Program-made: the position numbers and the translations under genes
In this document: in pieces, positions 35,376-43,890 of the stretch
Layout: the number at the start of each line of letters is the position of its first letter
How positions within the stretch are numbered: position 1 is the stretch's first letter
Notes under the pieces: model-generated
What the model saw: the letters and a program-made list of their open reading frames with translations, nothing else
What the model was told of the DNA's origin: nothing
Databases searched by the model: none
Source: Brucella tritici
GTDB lineage: Bacteria; Pseudomonadota; Alphaproteobacteria; Rhizobiales; Rhizobiaceae
Length of the DNA: 64,000 bases
Reading direction: 5' to 3'
Assembly: GCF_008932295.1 (NCBI RefSeq)
Contig: NZ_WBWA01000001.1
Coordinates: 248,001 to 312,000, forward strand

Positions 35376-35676
35376 GTCATTTAGTGAACGCTCTAGTAGC
35401 GAAAAACAATTCCCCTATTCAGGGGGGGTATGTCACAAAGAAGAACCCGCCCTTTTACCCGAAAGGGACTGGTAAATGCCGGTACAGATTGAAATATCCC
35501 TTGAATCAGTTTGATATTTATTAGGAATTGGACCAGAATTTTTTAATGTTATGTGTGGATTGACGCTTTTGAAGAGGAATCTCGCGCGACAAGCTCAAGA
35601 GAATCTTGAAATTGCACGCATCCTCCCGTTTAAGCTTCTTTACATTCGCAATTTTTCGTTTCTGGAGATACCTCAC

Positions 35677-36222
35677 GTGTCATGCGCAAACTGGATGTTC
35701 GCTTTCCGGCGTCTTCTGGCGCTCCCGGCACTGATCGCGTTTTTCGCCATCTGCCAAATCACCCAATTTACCGGCGTGGCCAATGCTGCGCCGCCCGTCG
35801 CAGTGACAATCACGCTGACCATTATCGCTCCGAATGGAACGACACGTGTACTGAGCACCGATGATTTCACGAAACTGCCGCAGAACAAGCTGCAGACCAA
35901 CACCGCATGGACCGAAGGCCCGCAGAATTTCGACGGCGTGCTGTTGCGCGACGTGCTGGCAACGGTGGGTGTCGACGGAAAAGATGCAACCAGCCATTCG
36001 ATCACGGTGCTGGCGCTCAACGATTACAGCATCAGCATTCCGCTGGAAGACGCCTATAAATACGACGTCCTTGTTGCACACAAGATGAACGGCAAGGAGT
36101 TGAACCGGCGTGACAAGGGACCATACTGGATCGTCTACCCGCGCGACCAGCATGAGGAACTGAACGATTCGCGCTATGATCATCGATGGGCATGGCAGCT
36201 CAAGCAGATCGAGGTGAAATGA
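35677..36222 (+). CDS. Periplasmic molybdopterin-oxidoreductase-fold protein (COG3915-like)
   Basis: A 181-residue exported protein. The GTG at 35677 lies 8 bases after GGAGA; residues 1-36 hold a signal peptide ending VANA. The mature part resembles the small proteins related to the sulfite-oxidase molybdopterin domain, with AWTEGPQNFDGVLLRDVLA and LNDYSISIPLEDA and the end block RDKGPYWIVYPRDQ. It lacks any cysteine in the mature part, so it cannot bind Moco as sulfite oxidase does. Its stop overlaps the start of a histidine kinase (ATGA), which suggests it is a periplasmic sensing partner of that kinase. Confidence 0.75.
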   Translation: MSCANWMFAFRRLLALPALIAFFAICQITQFTGVANAAPPVAVTITLTIIAPNGTTRVLSTDDFTKLPQNKLQTNTAWTEGPQNFDGVLLRDVLATVGVDGKDATSHSITVLALNDYSISIPLEDAYKYDVLVAHKMNGKELNRRDKGPYWIVYPRDQHEELNDSRYDHRWAWQLKQIEVK

Positions 36223-37610
36223 GACTAAAGCGGGGCTACATTCTTTCCGGCCTGGTTATGGTGGGGTTTGCGGCCCTGCTCGCTTATGCTTTCATTCAGC
36301 TTCTCGTCATCCAGAAATCGCTCGCAACCTATGTCGGCGAAAACATGGTCTGGGCCATCACCCAGACCGAGCGTGACGCCGGGCGTCTGGGCGAAACCGC
36401 GCTGACGCTGCCGAGCGGCAACGCGGACACCGCCGATCTCTCGCTTCGCCTCGACGTTCTCTACAGCCGTTTTGCGCTTCTGGCCGATGCGCCGCAGAAG
36501 AAATATTTCGCGCGCATTCCGGGCGGTGCGGAAACCATCCAGCGCAATGCCGACCGGCTTCCCGAAATCGAGGCGATGATCGATGCCGAGCCTGAGAAAT
36601 TCGACCCGGTCGCCATTTACGAAGCACTCGTCCCCATGCGCGAGGAACTGACCAAGGTTGCCAATGATGCAATGATCCTGGAACGTGACCGTGGCGGCGC
36701 GCAGCGCGACCAGCAATTGCAGTCGATCTACCTGATCATGTTCGCAGTGCTGGGCATCATGGCCACCGGCGCCATCCTGTCATGGCAGGTGTTTTCCAAC
36801 ATGCGCAAGGCCGAGCGCGCCCACAAGGCGCTGCAGGAATACAAGCAGCAACTGGAACACACCGTCGCCGACCGCACCGCCGCCCTGCGCGAGGCGCTGG
36901 AAAGCGAACGCAAGGCCAAGGAGCTTTACAAGAGCTTCATCACCACGGTGTCGCACCAGTTCCGCACGCCAGTCTCGATCATCGACATCATCGCGCAGCG
37001 CTTCATCCGCCGCGCCGACGAGTTCACGCCTGAAATCATCATCGACAAGGCAAAGCGCATGCGCAATGCCAGCCGCCGCCTGATCCTGCTTCTGGAAAGC
37101 ACGGCCAATGCGGAACGCCTCGATGAGAATGGCTTTCAGATCAACCGGCAACCGGTCGATTTTTCGGAACTGGTCCGCAACACCTGCGCCTATCATCAGG
37201 AACTGCATCCCGAGCTGGAGCTGGTGACGGACATTCCGGACAGCGAGACCTTCTGTTATTGCGACGGTATTCTGGTCGAGCAGATTCTGGTCAACCTGCT
37301 TGGCAATGCCACCAAATATTCCCCAGCCGACAAGCCCATCGAAGTGACCACCGAGGAGGATGACAACGAGTTCCGCTGCATCGTTCGTGATTATGGCATC
37401 GGCATACCGGCAGAGGATGCGGGCCGCATCTTCACGCGCTTCTTCCGTGCCAGCAACGCATCGCATATGGCTGGCACCGGCCTCGGCCTCAGCCTGTCAC
37501 GCGCGCTCGCCGAATTGCATGGCGGAACGCTTGTCTTCACTTCCATTGAAGGACAAGGTACGGTGTTCATTCTGACTCTACCAAAGGTGGCCCAGCATGC
37601 GACTGCCTGA
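36219..37610 (+). CDS. Membrane sensor histidine kinase
   Basis: A 463-residue kinase. Membrane helices lie near residues 7-28 and 170-190, with a helical periplasmic domain between. A coiled coil (about 195-230) leads to the dimer/phosphoacceptor domain with His246 in SHQFRTPVSII, then the ATPase domain with NLLGNATKYSP (N box), DYGIGIP (G1) and GTGLGLSLS (G2). It overlaps the Moco-fold gene before it and the response regulator after it, forming a three-gene signalling unit. The signal is unknown; the upstream periplasmic partner may bring it. Confidence 0.92.
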   Translation: MRLKRGYILSGLVMVGFAALLAYAFIQLLVIQKSLATYVGENMVWAITQTERDAGRLGETALTLPSGNADTADLSLRLDVLYSRFALLADAPQKKYFARIPGGAETIQRNADRLPEIEAMIDAEPEKFDPVAIYEALVPMREELTKVANDAMILERDRGGAQRDQQLQSIYLIMFAVLGIMATGAILSWQVFSNMRKAERAHKALQEYKQQLEHTVADRTAALREALESERKAKELYKSFITTVSHQFRTPVSIIDIIAQRFIRRADEFTPEIIIDKAKRMRNASRRLILLLESTANAERLDENGFQINRQPVDFSELVRNTCAYHQELHPELELVTDIPDSETFCYCDGILVEQILVNLLGNATKYSPADKPIEVTTEEDDNEFRCIVRDYGIGIPAEDAGRIFTRFFRASNASHMAGTGLGLSLSRALAELHGGTLVFTSIEGQGTVFILTLPKVAQHATA

Positions 37611-38247
37611 AATCCTCCCCATGCCGACCGTCCTCTGCATCGAGGACGAAACACATATTCTGGAAGAACTGATCGATGAATTGAGCACATCGGGTTTCAA
37701 TGCCATCGGCGCTGCCAATGCGAGCGAAGCGTTGCGTGTGCTGGACACGACGACACCCGACATCATCATCTGCGATATATTGATGCCCGGCACCAACGGC
37801 CTGCAATTTCTGGAACAGATTCGCGGCTCCCGCGCCGACCTTGCCGGAACGCCATTCCTGTTCCTGACTGCTCTTGCCGATCGCAGCCATGAGCTGACAG
37901 GCCGGGAGGCAGGCGCTGACGACTACCTCACGAAACCAATCGATTTCGACGTTCTCATTCTCACGATCCGCGCAAGACTCAATCTGGTCGCGCGGGTGAA
38001 AGCCATATCCGCACATCCGGCAGCAACAGAACCGGAAGGCGAGTTTATCCATCTTTCACGCCGCGAAACCGAAGTGCTGAAAGAGATCGGGGCTGGACAC
38101 AGGAATGGCGAAATCGCCCGCAAACTTGGACTATCGGAACACACAGTCAGCGACTATGTGAAGGCCATCTATCAAAAACTGAGCGTTTCTTCTCGCGCCG
38201 AGGCAACCCGTGAAGCGATAAGGCGCGGTCTGGTCGACATGAGATAA
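37597..38247 (+). CDS. Response regulator, LuxR/NarL type
   Basis: A 216-residue regulator. The receiver domain (about 10-130) has Asp60 in IIICDILMPG as phosphoacceptor and Lys in YLTKPIDFD. A C-terminal LuxR helix-turn-helix (about 150-212) reads LSRRETEVLKEIGAG and NGEIARKLGLSEHTVSDYVK. The ATG at 37597 lies inside the kinase gene and follows AAGGTGG; an ATG 8 codons later has no ribosome site. It is the partner of the kinase at 36219. Confidence 0.92.
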   Translation: MRLPEILPMPTVLCIEDETHILEELIDELSTSGFNAIGAANASEALRVLDTTTPDIIICDILMPGTNGLQFLEQIRGSRADLAGTPFLFLTALADRSHELTGREAGADDYLTKPIDFDVLILTIRARLNLVARVKAISAHPAATEPEGEFIHLSRRETEVLKEIGAGHRNGEIARKLGLSEHTVSDYVKAIYQKLSVSSRAEATREAIRRGLVDMR

Positions 38248-38277
38248 GCGAGCAAGTTCAAACATATTTGTTTGGGA

Positions 38278-39513
38278 ATGACTGGCAATGATCTCGACAA
38301 TCCGAAAGCCCCAAATTACGGTTTGCTTATGAAGCAACCGGTTCGACAACGCGCTGTCTTCTTCATTGGCGGCTACGATCCGAAAACGCCGGAGGCGTTT
38401 TTTGGTCGATTGAATAGAGAAATCAAAAGGTTCGAGGCGCTCTGGGGCGTTCGCTCCGACGTTTCGGATGTCAGCATATCAGCGGACGGCGAGATCGGCT
38501 CCGTGTCGATCACGACGGCTCCCGCCGACGATAATTGGGACACTGAAACAGACTTCAATTTTCTCGTTCTGGACAGAATAGTGCTGGCGGATTTCGACCG
38601 CCCCCTGCCTGTCAGGCTGGCCAAATATCTTGTCGCTTTCGGCGATTTCGTCGTAACCGGCACGGCTTTTCGCTTCTTTGCAAAAGCCTGGCGCTTCGGG
38701 CTCTATTTCCTCTACCCGTTTCTCGTGCTCGCTTTGTTTGCTGCCGCGGGCTATGCGGTAGCGCGCTGGACGGTCCAGTGGCTGGGCGCGGTGAGCTGGT
38801 TCGTCGGCCTGGCGGTTTTTTCCGCGGCACTCGCCGTTCTGGGCAAGAGATGGTCAACCAACCATCTGATGGACCTGTGGTCGTTTTCGCTCAATTTCAT
38901 TCGGGGAAGACGGCAGGACGCCGAATCCCTGATGCAGCGCTTTGCATCCGGTATCGTCGAGCGCATCACCGCAAAACATTATGACGAAGTCATTCTGATC
39001 GGCCACAGCACCGGCGGCATGTTGATGCTGGACGTTGCTGCGCGCTGTCTTGCCATCGACCCGGAATTCAGCGGCCGCGCCCCCAAAGTGACGGTCCTCA
39101 CCCTTGGATCGACCGCGCTCAAGGCAGGCTATCACCCGGCGGGCAATCATTTTCGCGAAGGCGTGCAACGGCTGGTGGACGACGGCAAGATCGACTGGGT
39201 CGAAATCCAGTGCCTGACCGACGCGATTAACTTCTACAAAACCGATCCCGTGGCCGAGATGGGTCTGAAGCGCGAACCGCAACGGTCTTTCCCCGTGACA
39301 AAGACCGTGCGAATAAAGGACATGCTGCAGCCGGAAATCTACAAACGTGTGAAGCGGAATCTTTTTCGCGTGCACTATCAATATGTATTCGGAAATACAA
39401 AGCCCTATTGGTATGATTTCTTTCAGATTTGCTGTGGGCCGACCTCACTCGGAGACCGGACGGATGACCGAATAATCGGTGCCTTGCCAATGAAAGAAAG
39501 TACTGCCGAATGA
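38278..39513 (+). CDS. Membrane-anchored lipase-like alpha/beta hydrolase
   Basis: A protein of about 411 residues with the nucleophile elbow LIGHSTGGML (about residues 241-250) and two membrane helices in the middle (about 138-160 and 167-188). The N-terminal block QRAVFFIGGYDPKTPEAFF starts the conserved part. Substrate unknown; a lipid or ester acting enzyme at the membrane is likely. The start is uncertain: ATG at 38278 is used here, ATG at 38329 (MKQPVRQR) is equally possible. Its stop overlaps the next gene by four bases. Confidence 0.75.
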   Translation: MTGNDLDNPKAPNYGLLMKQPVRQRAVFFIGGYDPKTPEAFFGRLNREIKRFEALWGVRSDVSDVSISADGEIGSVSITTAPADDNWDTETDFNFLVLDRIVLADFDRPLPVRLAKYLVAFGDFVVTGTAFRFFAKAWRFGLYFLYPFLVLALFAAAGYAVARWTVQWLGAVSWFVGLAVFSAALAVLGKRWSTNHLMDLWSFSLNFIRGRRQDAESLMQRFASGIVERITAKHYDEVILIGHSTGGMLMLDVAARCLAIDPEFSGRAPKVTVLTLGSTALKAGYHPAGNHFREGVQRLVDDGKIDWVEIQCLTDAINFYKTDPVAEMGLKREPQRSFPVTKTVRIKDMLQPEIYKRVKRNLFRVHYQYVFGNTKPYWYDFFQICCGPTSLGDRTDDRIIGALPMKESTAE

Positions 39514-40097
39514 CACCGACACTGGCCGCAATCGTCTGGGCTATGGGGCTTGTCGCCTGGGTCGTTATCCGCATTCCGCATCAGCGGCGTGCGCGCAAGA
39601 TCAAAGTCGCCAACAATGCAAAGACGCTGGCCGACAGGCTGGCGCTGGGTGCGGCGAGCGTCGGCCTGTCGCTGATCCCGATTGTCTATGTCGCAACCGG
39701 CTTTCCTGCCCTTGCCGATTATGCTTTCCAGCCATGGCTGGCCTGGATCGGGCTGATTGTCGAAATCGCTTTCCTCTGGCTTTTCTATGCAAGCCACCGC
39801 CAGTTGGGCAAAAACTGGTCCGTCTCGCTTGAAATCCGCCGCGAGCACAAGCTGGTGACGGATGGGCTTTACAAATATGTCCGCCATCCGATGTATCTGT
39901 CATTCTGGTTGTGGGCGATTGCCCAATTCTGCCTGCTGCCGAACTGGTTCGCCGGTTTGGCTGGCCTTGCCGGCGTTGCTATCCTCTATTTCTATCGTGT
40001 CGATCACGAGGAAGCGATGATGCGCGCTGCATTCGGCGCATCCTATGATGAGTATGCGCGCCGGACCGGCCGTGTCATTCCGAGAATCAAGTTCTAG
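39510..40097 (+). CDS. Isoprenylcysteine carboxyl methyltransferase-like membrane protein
   Basis: A 195-residue protein with about five membrane helices. The ICMT/PEMT-type C-terminal core is visible: GLYKYVRHPMYLSFWLWA (about 120-137) and EEAMMRAAFGASYDEYARR (about 170-188). Bacterial members methylate small molecules or lipids rather than prenylated proteins, and most substrates are unknown. It is translationally coupled to the lipase-like gene upstream (ATGA overlap), so the pair probably acts on the same lipid. Confidence 0.82.
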   Translation: MTPTLAAIVWAMGLVAWVVIRIPHQRRARKIKVANNAKTLADRLALGAASVGLSLIPIVYVATGFPALADYAFQPWLAWIGLIVEIAFLWLFYASHRQLGKNWSVSLEIRREHKLVTDGLYKYVRHPMYLSFWLWAIAQFCLLPNWFAGLAGLAGVAILYFYRVDHEEAMMRAAFGASYDEYARRTGRVIPRIKF

Positions 40098-40192
40098 TGA
40101 TTTGGCCGAAACGGATCAGCGCTCTAAATACTTCTTTCGATGCGCCTCGTTCGAAAGCTATTTTCCGAACGCGCTCCAACAGGTAATCGAAG

Positions 40193-40828
40193 ATGAATTC
40201 AAAGCCGAATAGTTTGCGTTCGAAATCCCTGACCCGTCGCAGCCTGCTGTTTGCGGGGGCTGCACTTGCGCTTTCCGGCGGCGCAGCACAGGCAGCACCC
40301 AAAACGCCTTCCAGAAACTCGCCGCAGGCCGATGTCTATCTTCTGCGGGGTTTCGGGGATGTCTTCTCCACCGGCATCGACGAAATTGGCAAGCAGTTGC
40401 AGGCCAACGGAGTGGATGCGCATGTCGAGGGGCATCAGGCCTGGCGTTTCGTACTGAATCAGATACTCGCCGACCAGCGGAAGAACCCACGCGCGCCTGT
40501 CATTCTTATAGGCCACTCGCTCGGCGCCAATGCCGTCATCGACATTGCAACCGCGCTTGAAAAGAAGGGCATTCAGGTCACTTATATGGCCACCTTTGCC
40601 GCCACCGCGCCTGCCCCTCTGCCCGGCAATATAAGGCGTGTCGTGAATTTCTATTTCAAGCAGCACGGCTGGGGCCTGCCGCTGACCGCCGGCCCGCGTT
40701 TCAGGGGTAGCCTCGACAATCGCGACTTCTCGGGCATGAAGGATATCGGCCATTTCAACATCGAGAAACAGCGCCCTCTTCAGGACGAAGTGGTGCGCAG
40801 TGTGTTGAGCATCGTACGTTCAAGATGA
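40193..40828 (+). CDS. Exported alpha/beta-hydrolase-like protein with Tat-like signal
   Basis: A 211-residue protein. The N terminus contains LTRRSLLFAGAALALSGG and ends AAQAAP, a twin-arginine-like signal peptide. The mature part has VILIGHSLGANAV (about 102-114), the serine-hydrolase nucleophile elbow, and a late GHFNIEKQ histidine. It starts 95 bases after the methyltransferase gene. Substrate unknown. Confidence 0.75.
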   Translation: MNSKPNSLRSKSLTRRSLLFAGAALALSGGAAQAAPKTPSRNSPQADVYLLRGFGDVFSTGIDEIGKQLQANGVDAHVEGHQAWRFVLNQILADQRKNPRAPVILIGHSLGANAVIDIATALEKKGIQVTYMATFAATAPAPLPGNIRRVVNFYFKQHGWGLPLTAGPRFRGSLDNRDFSGMKDIGHFNIEKQRPLQDEVVRSVLSIVRSR

Positions 40829-40841
40829 CCTGAAAGCCGAT

Positions 40842-40937
40842 TGGCGGAAGAGAATGGGAGTCGAACCCACCAAAGACCGTCTATCGGCCCCTCCCGGATT
40901 TGAAGTCCGGACATGCCACCGGGCATGTATCCCTTCC
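40842..40937 (-). tRNA. selC: tRNA-Sec(TCA) (selC)
   Basis: On the minus strand a 96-base tRNA begins GGAAGGGATACATGCC and ends in encoded CCA. The acceptor stem has 8 base pairs (one G-T), there is a long variable arm (GGGGCCGATAGACGGTCTTT), and the anticodon loop ACTTCAAAT carries TCA, so it reads UGA. These are the marks of selenocysteine tRNA. It lies downstream of fdnGHI-fdhE-selA-selB on the same strand. Confidence 0.96.
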
Positions 40938-40976
40938 AGATATTGAATTCATTCCATAAATTCGTATCGGCACGCC

Positions 40977-41009
40977 GTAGCAACGGGCAGATTTCCAACC
41001 TGTTGCTAC
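40977..41009. other. Stem-loop between tRNA-Sec and the small lipoprotein gene
   Basis: GTAGCAACGGG and CCTGTTGCTAC pair over 11 positions (one G-T) around an 11-base loop. No T run follows on the minus strand, so it is a weak terminator candidate for the selB transcript or a processing site before tRNA-Sec. Confidence 0.4.
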
Positions 41010-41084
41010 TCTTTCATTCGCTCCTCATTCCTACAGCACCAGCAATCAAAGCGTCAATCTGGACGGCTGGATTCCAGCCGCCGG

Positions 41085-41192
41085 TCACTGAATGATGCAG
41101 GTTCCCGGCCACTCATTGCATGGCCGGTTAGCGCAGCCGCCAACGGCGGCCAGAACGAGTATCAGGCAGATGGTCGTCGAAAGAGATTTCAC
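41085..41192 (-). CDS. Tiny lipoprotein (35 aa) overlapping selB
   Basis: A GTG overlapping the selB stop (GTGA), 6 bases after a strong ribosome site GGAGG, opens a 35-codon frame. It encodes a hydrophobic segment (STTICLILVLAAVGGC) ending in a lipobox-like VGGC at Cys20, then a short mature peptide with two more cysteines (ANRPCNEWPGTC). It has no known family. The ribosome site, coupling and lipobox together support it. Confidence 0.6.
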   Translation of the reverse strand: MKSLSTTICLILVLAAVGGCANRPCNEWPGTCIIQ

Positions 41193-43156
41193 TTCATTCC
41201 TCCTGTTGTCCCTACTTCCCCTTGCGTGAAATCGCCGAACAAGTCCAGCTTGCGGCGGTTCAGGCGGCGCATGTCTCCGCGCCTTATCGTGACGCTGTTG
41301 CGATCGAAGAATTCCAGTATCTGGATCGCCACCTTGCGACCGCTATCCACCCGGTCGCGAAACCGCGCCGCAATGAACCAGCCACCATCAAATGCCGCAT
41401 CCATATCCGACAGGATGCCGATCATTTCAGCAATTGTCGCCCGCAGGAAAAAATGGTCGTGCGCCACTTCGTGCACCCGGCCCATGCGCCCTGAAAGCTT
41501 GAGAAGGCGGCGAATATCTTCCTCCCGCTCATCGAGCAGACCCGAAATATCACGCACGCGCGGCGGACGAAAACGAGCCTCACCGCCAAGCAGCGGCGCG
41601 ATGCGCTGCCAGAGCGTCTCGTCGGCATCGCTCATCGTCACTTCATGATCGCGCAGGCGAAGCCAGGCGCCGTCCAGCCTCAGCAGGTCCGCCTCGACCA
41701 GCGCGGCGATGGCGGCGCGAAAGGCGGGTGCTGGCAGGCGCGGTTTCAACAACAACCGCAGCCGTTCGACACCCATGCCGATCAGGTCTGGATTTTCGTC
41801 ATGGAAAGTGCCGAGCCGCGCCAGAATATCTTCGCGCAGAGCGTCCCATCGTTCCGGCAACAGCAAGAGGACGGAGTTCGCCTGCGGAAGCATCACGGCA
41901 TCGAGCGCCTGCGCCAGACCTCGCTGATCGTCCGCCAGCGCGCGGTCGCGCAGGAATGCCGTCGCATCAAGATAGTAAGGTTCGGCAGTCAGCAGTGCGC
42001 GTGCCGCTTCTGCCGGGTCATCAATGGAGTGGGCATCGAGCTGCGCCATGCGCTCCGGGCTGCGGCGCTTGCGTTGCGGCGGGCGCAGATCGAGAAACCG
42101 TCCGCCGCCAATGGTGCGTTGTGCGGAAACATCGCGGATGACGAAACGGTCTCCGGCTGTAGCCGTAACAGGGCGATCCAGCACCAGTTGCACCCGATCT
42201 TCGGTGCCGGGCGAAAGCTCTTCATCCCGCAAAAGCACGATGCGTGCTCCAACCTCGGTTGCGGCATGGTGCAAGCGAACCGGGAACCACTGACCAAGCG
42301 GCTTTTTCTCCGAGGACAGGATTTGCAACGATGCATCGATACGATCCGTCGGGCGATGAAGGCTGGGCTGCACCAGCATATCGCCGCGATGCACCGCCTC
42401 TTTCGATATGCCGTCGCCTGCCAGATTGAGCGCACAGCGATCACCGGCCTGCGCGGTCTCGCTTAGCCTGTTCTGCGCATGAATGGTGCGGACACGCACC
42501 TCCTTGCCAGACGGGCTGATGACCAGATGGTCGCCAATAGCAACCTTGCCTGAAAGCACCGTCCCCGTGACCACTGTGCCTGCGCCCTTGAGCGTAAAGG
42601 AGCGGTCCACCGCAAGACGAAAACGTCCATTTGCCCGCCGCTCGCCGAATGCATGAGCTTCGGTTTCCAGCACGGTTTCAAGACCATCGATCCCGGCACC
42701 GGAAATGATGGAGACCGCCAGAACGGGAATGTCGGCAAGCCCTGTCAGCGCCAGTTCATTGCGGATAGCGGTTTCAACCTCGGCAAGACGGTCAGGTTCG
42801 ACAAGGTCGGATTTGGTGATGACGGCGACACCGCGCCGGATGCCAAGCAGATTGACGATTGCCAGATGTTCGCGGGTTTGCGGCATGATCCCGTCATCGG
42901 CAGCGACAACCAGCATGACAAAATCGATGCTCGCCGCACCGGCCAGCATCGTATGTACGAATTTTTCATGCCCCGGCACGTCAACAAAGCCGAGTATATC
43001 CTTTTCGTCACCGGACAAGGGCAGATAGGCAAAGCCGAGATCGATGGAAATGCCTCGCGCCTTTTCCTCTTTCAGCCGGTCCGTATCCACCTGCGTAAGC
43101 GCGCGCACCAGCGAGGTCTTGCCATGATCGATATGCCCCGCCGTTCCGACGATCAT
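41189..43156 (-). CDS. selB: Selenocysteine-specific elongation factor SelB
   Basis: A 655-residue GTPase that brings selenocysteyl-tRNA to UGA codons marked by a SECIS hairpin. The G domain shows [13 protein letters not shown] (P loop, residues 4-16), DVPGHEKF and TKSDLV. Domains II-III follow (about 170-360), and the C-terminal half contains the winged-helix modules that bind SECIS RNA (about 380-655). The ATG overlaps the stop of the Sel1-repeat gene (ATGA); a longer frame upstream reads through that gene. It works with tRNA-Sec, SelA and SelD encoded nearby on the fdnG UGA codon. Confidence 0.96.
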   Translation of the reverse strand: MIVGTAGHIDHGKTSLVRALTQVDTDRLKEEKARGISIDLGFAYLPLSGDEKDILGFVDVPGHEKFVHTMLAGAASIDFVMLVVAADDGIMPQTREHLAIVNLLGIRRGVAVITKSDLVEPDRLAEVETAIRNELALTGLADIPVLAVSIISGAGIDGLETVLETEAHAFGERRANGRFRLAVDRSFTLKGAGTVVTGTVLSGKVAIGDHLVISPSGKEVRVRTIHAQNRLSETAQAGDRCALNLAGDGISKEAVHRGDMLVQPSLHRPTDRIDASLQILSSEKKPLGQWFPVRLHHAATEVGARIVLLRDEELSPGTEDRVQLVLDRPVTATAGDRFVIRDVSAQRTIGGGRFLDLRPPQRKRRSPERMAQLDAHSIDDPAEAARALLTAEPYYLDATAFLRDRALADDQRGLAQALDAVMLPQANSVLLLLPERWDALREDILARLGTFHDENPDLIGMGVERLRLLLKPRLPAPAFRAAIAALVEADLLRLDGAWLRLRDHEVTMSDADETLWQRIAPLLGGEARFRPPRVRDISGLLDEREEDIRRLLKLSGRMGRVHEVAHDHFFLRATIAEMIGILSDMDAAFDGGWFIAARFRDRVDSGRKVAIQILEFFDRNSVTIRRGDMRRLNRRKLDLFGDFTQGEVGTTGGMK

Positions 43157-43890
43157 GGCTTTTCGTTCAGCGCATTGCGCGCTGCCTCGATGAAAGGAGC
43201 GGCAAGCGCGCTGCCGCCCGCCTCGGCGCGCATGAGACATTCGTAAGCCGCCACCGGGTCGCGTTCCACGCCCATGCCAAGATGCAGCGCGGCGCCAAGC
43301 ATGGCTTCGCCATCCGGGTCACCCGCGGCGGACGCCTTCCGCCACCAGTGTACGGCCTGAGAAGGATCACGGGGCACGCCGAGAGCATTATGATAGATCA
43401 TGCCAAGCCGGGTCATGGCTGCAGCTACACCGCCCTCCGCCGCCTTCAGCGCCCAATCGCGCGCCTCAACCGGGTCGGCGGTTATCACCTCGCCTTCCAT
43501 GAGCATCCAACTCAGCATGTCCTGCGCCTGCGGATCACCCTGTTCTGCGGCAAGCCGGTACAGCCTTGCAGCTTCCGGGTAATCGGCTTCGATATCTTCA
43601 CCCTTGAAGAGGAGTGAAGCGAGATTGCGCTGGCCGGAAGCATCGCCAGCCGCCGCTGAAAGCGCCAGCCAGCGCTGCGCGAGGTCGACATTTTTCTCAA
43701 CGCCCATGCCGCCCGCAAAACAGGCGCCGATATTGTTCTGCGCGCGCGCATTGCCTGCACGTGCCAGCGGCTCCCATATGGAAAGCGCCGTTGCGTAATC
43801 GCCCGCCTTTGCAGCGACAAGCGCCTTTTCCAGCGCTGGCGCCGCCGTGTCCGGCTTCGGCTTGCGGGTGAAAAGATCAGCGAGCCGCAT
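43153..43890 (-). CDS. Sel1-like repeat (TPR-type) protein between selA and selB
   Basis: A 245-residue protein built of about five Sel1-like repeats of about 36 residues, for example [20 protein letters not shown] and [20 protein letters not shown]. Such solenoids bind other proteins. No signal peptide is seen. The start overlaps selA by 14 bases and the stop overlaps selB by four, so it is embedded in the selenocysteine operon. Sel1 here is a repeat name and has no relation to selenium; a function in the pathway is only suggested by position. The ribosome site is weak, in line with coupling. Confidence 0.85.
   Translation of the reverse strand: MRLADLFTRKPKPDTAAPALEKALVAAKAGDYATALSIWEPLARAGNARAQNNIGACFAGGMGVEKNVDLAQRWLALSAAAGDASGQRNLASLLFKGEDIEADYPEAARLYRLAAEQGDPQAQDMLSWMLMEGEVITADPVEARDWALKAAEGGVAAAMTRLGMIYHNALGVPRDPSQAVHWWRKASAAGDPDGEAMLGAALHLGMGVERDPVAAYECLMRAEAGGSALAAPFIEAARNALNEKP

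Larger units (their letters stand above)
34838..35676. other. 839-bp structured non-coding region
   Basis: I see no convincing protein gene here. The left part (34838-35040) is AT-rich and should hold the autotransporter promoter. The middle carries an intrinsic terminator on the minus strand (35068-35100) and two strong hairpins (35288-35375), which suggest a small RNA. The right part (35376-35676) is AT-rich upstream of the gene at 35677. A 30-codon minus-strand frame inside the terminator zone lacks a ribosome site. Confidence 0.5.

Noticed and set aside
41066-41082. CGGCTGG-AAT-CCAGCCG as terminator of the lipoprotein gene
   Set aside because: The stem is perfect but short and no T run follows on either strand.
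43153-43890. Sel1 repeat protein taken as a selenium protein because of its name
   Set aside because: Sel1 is a TPR-like repeat named after a C. elegans gene; only the gene position links it to selenium.
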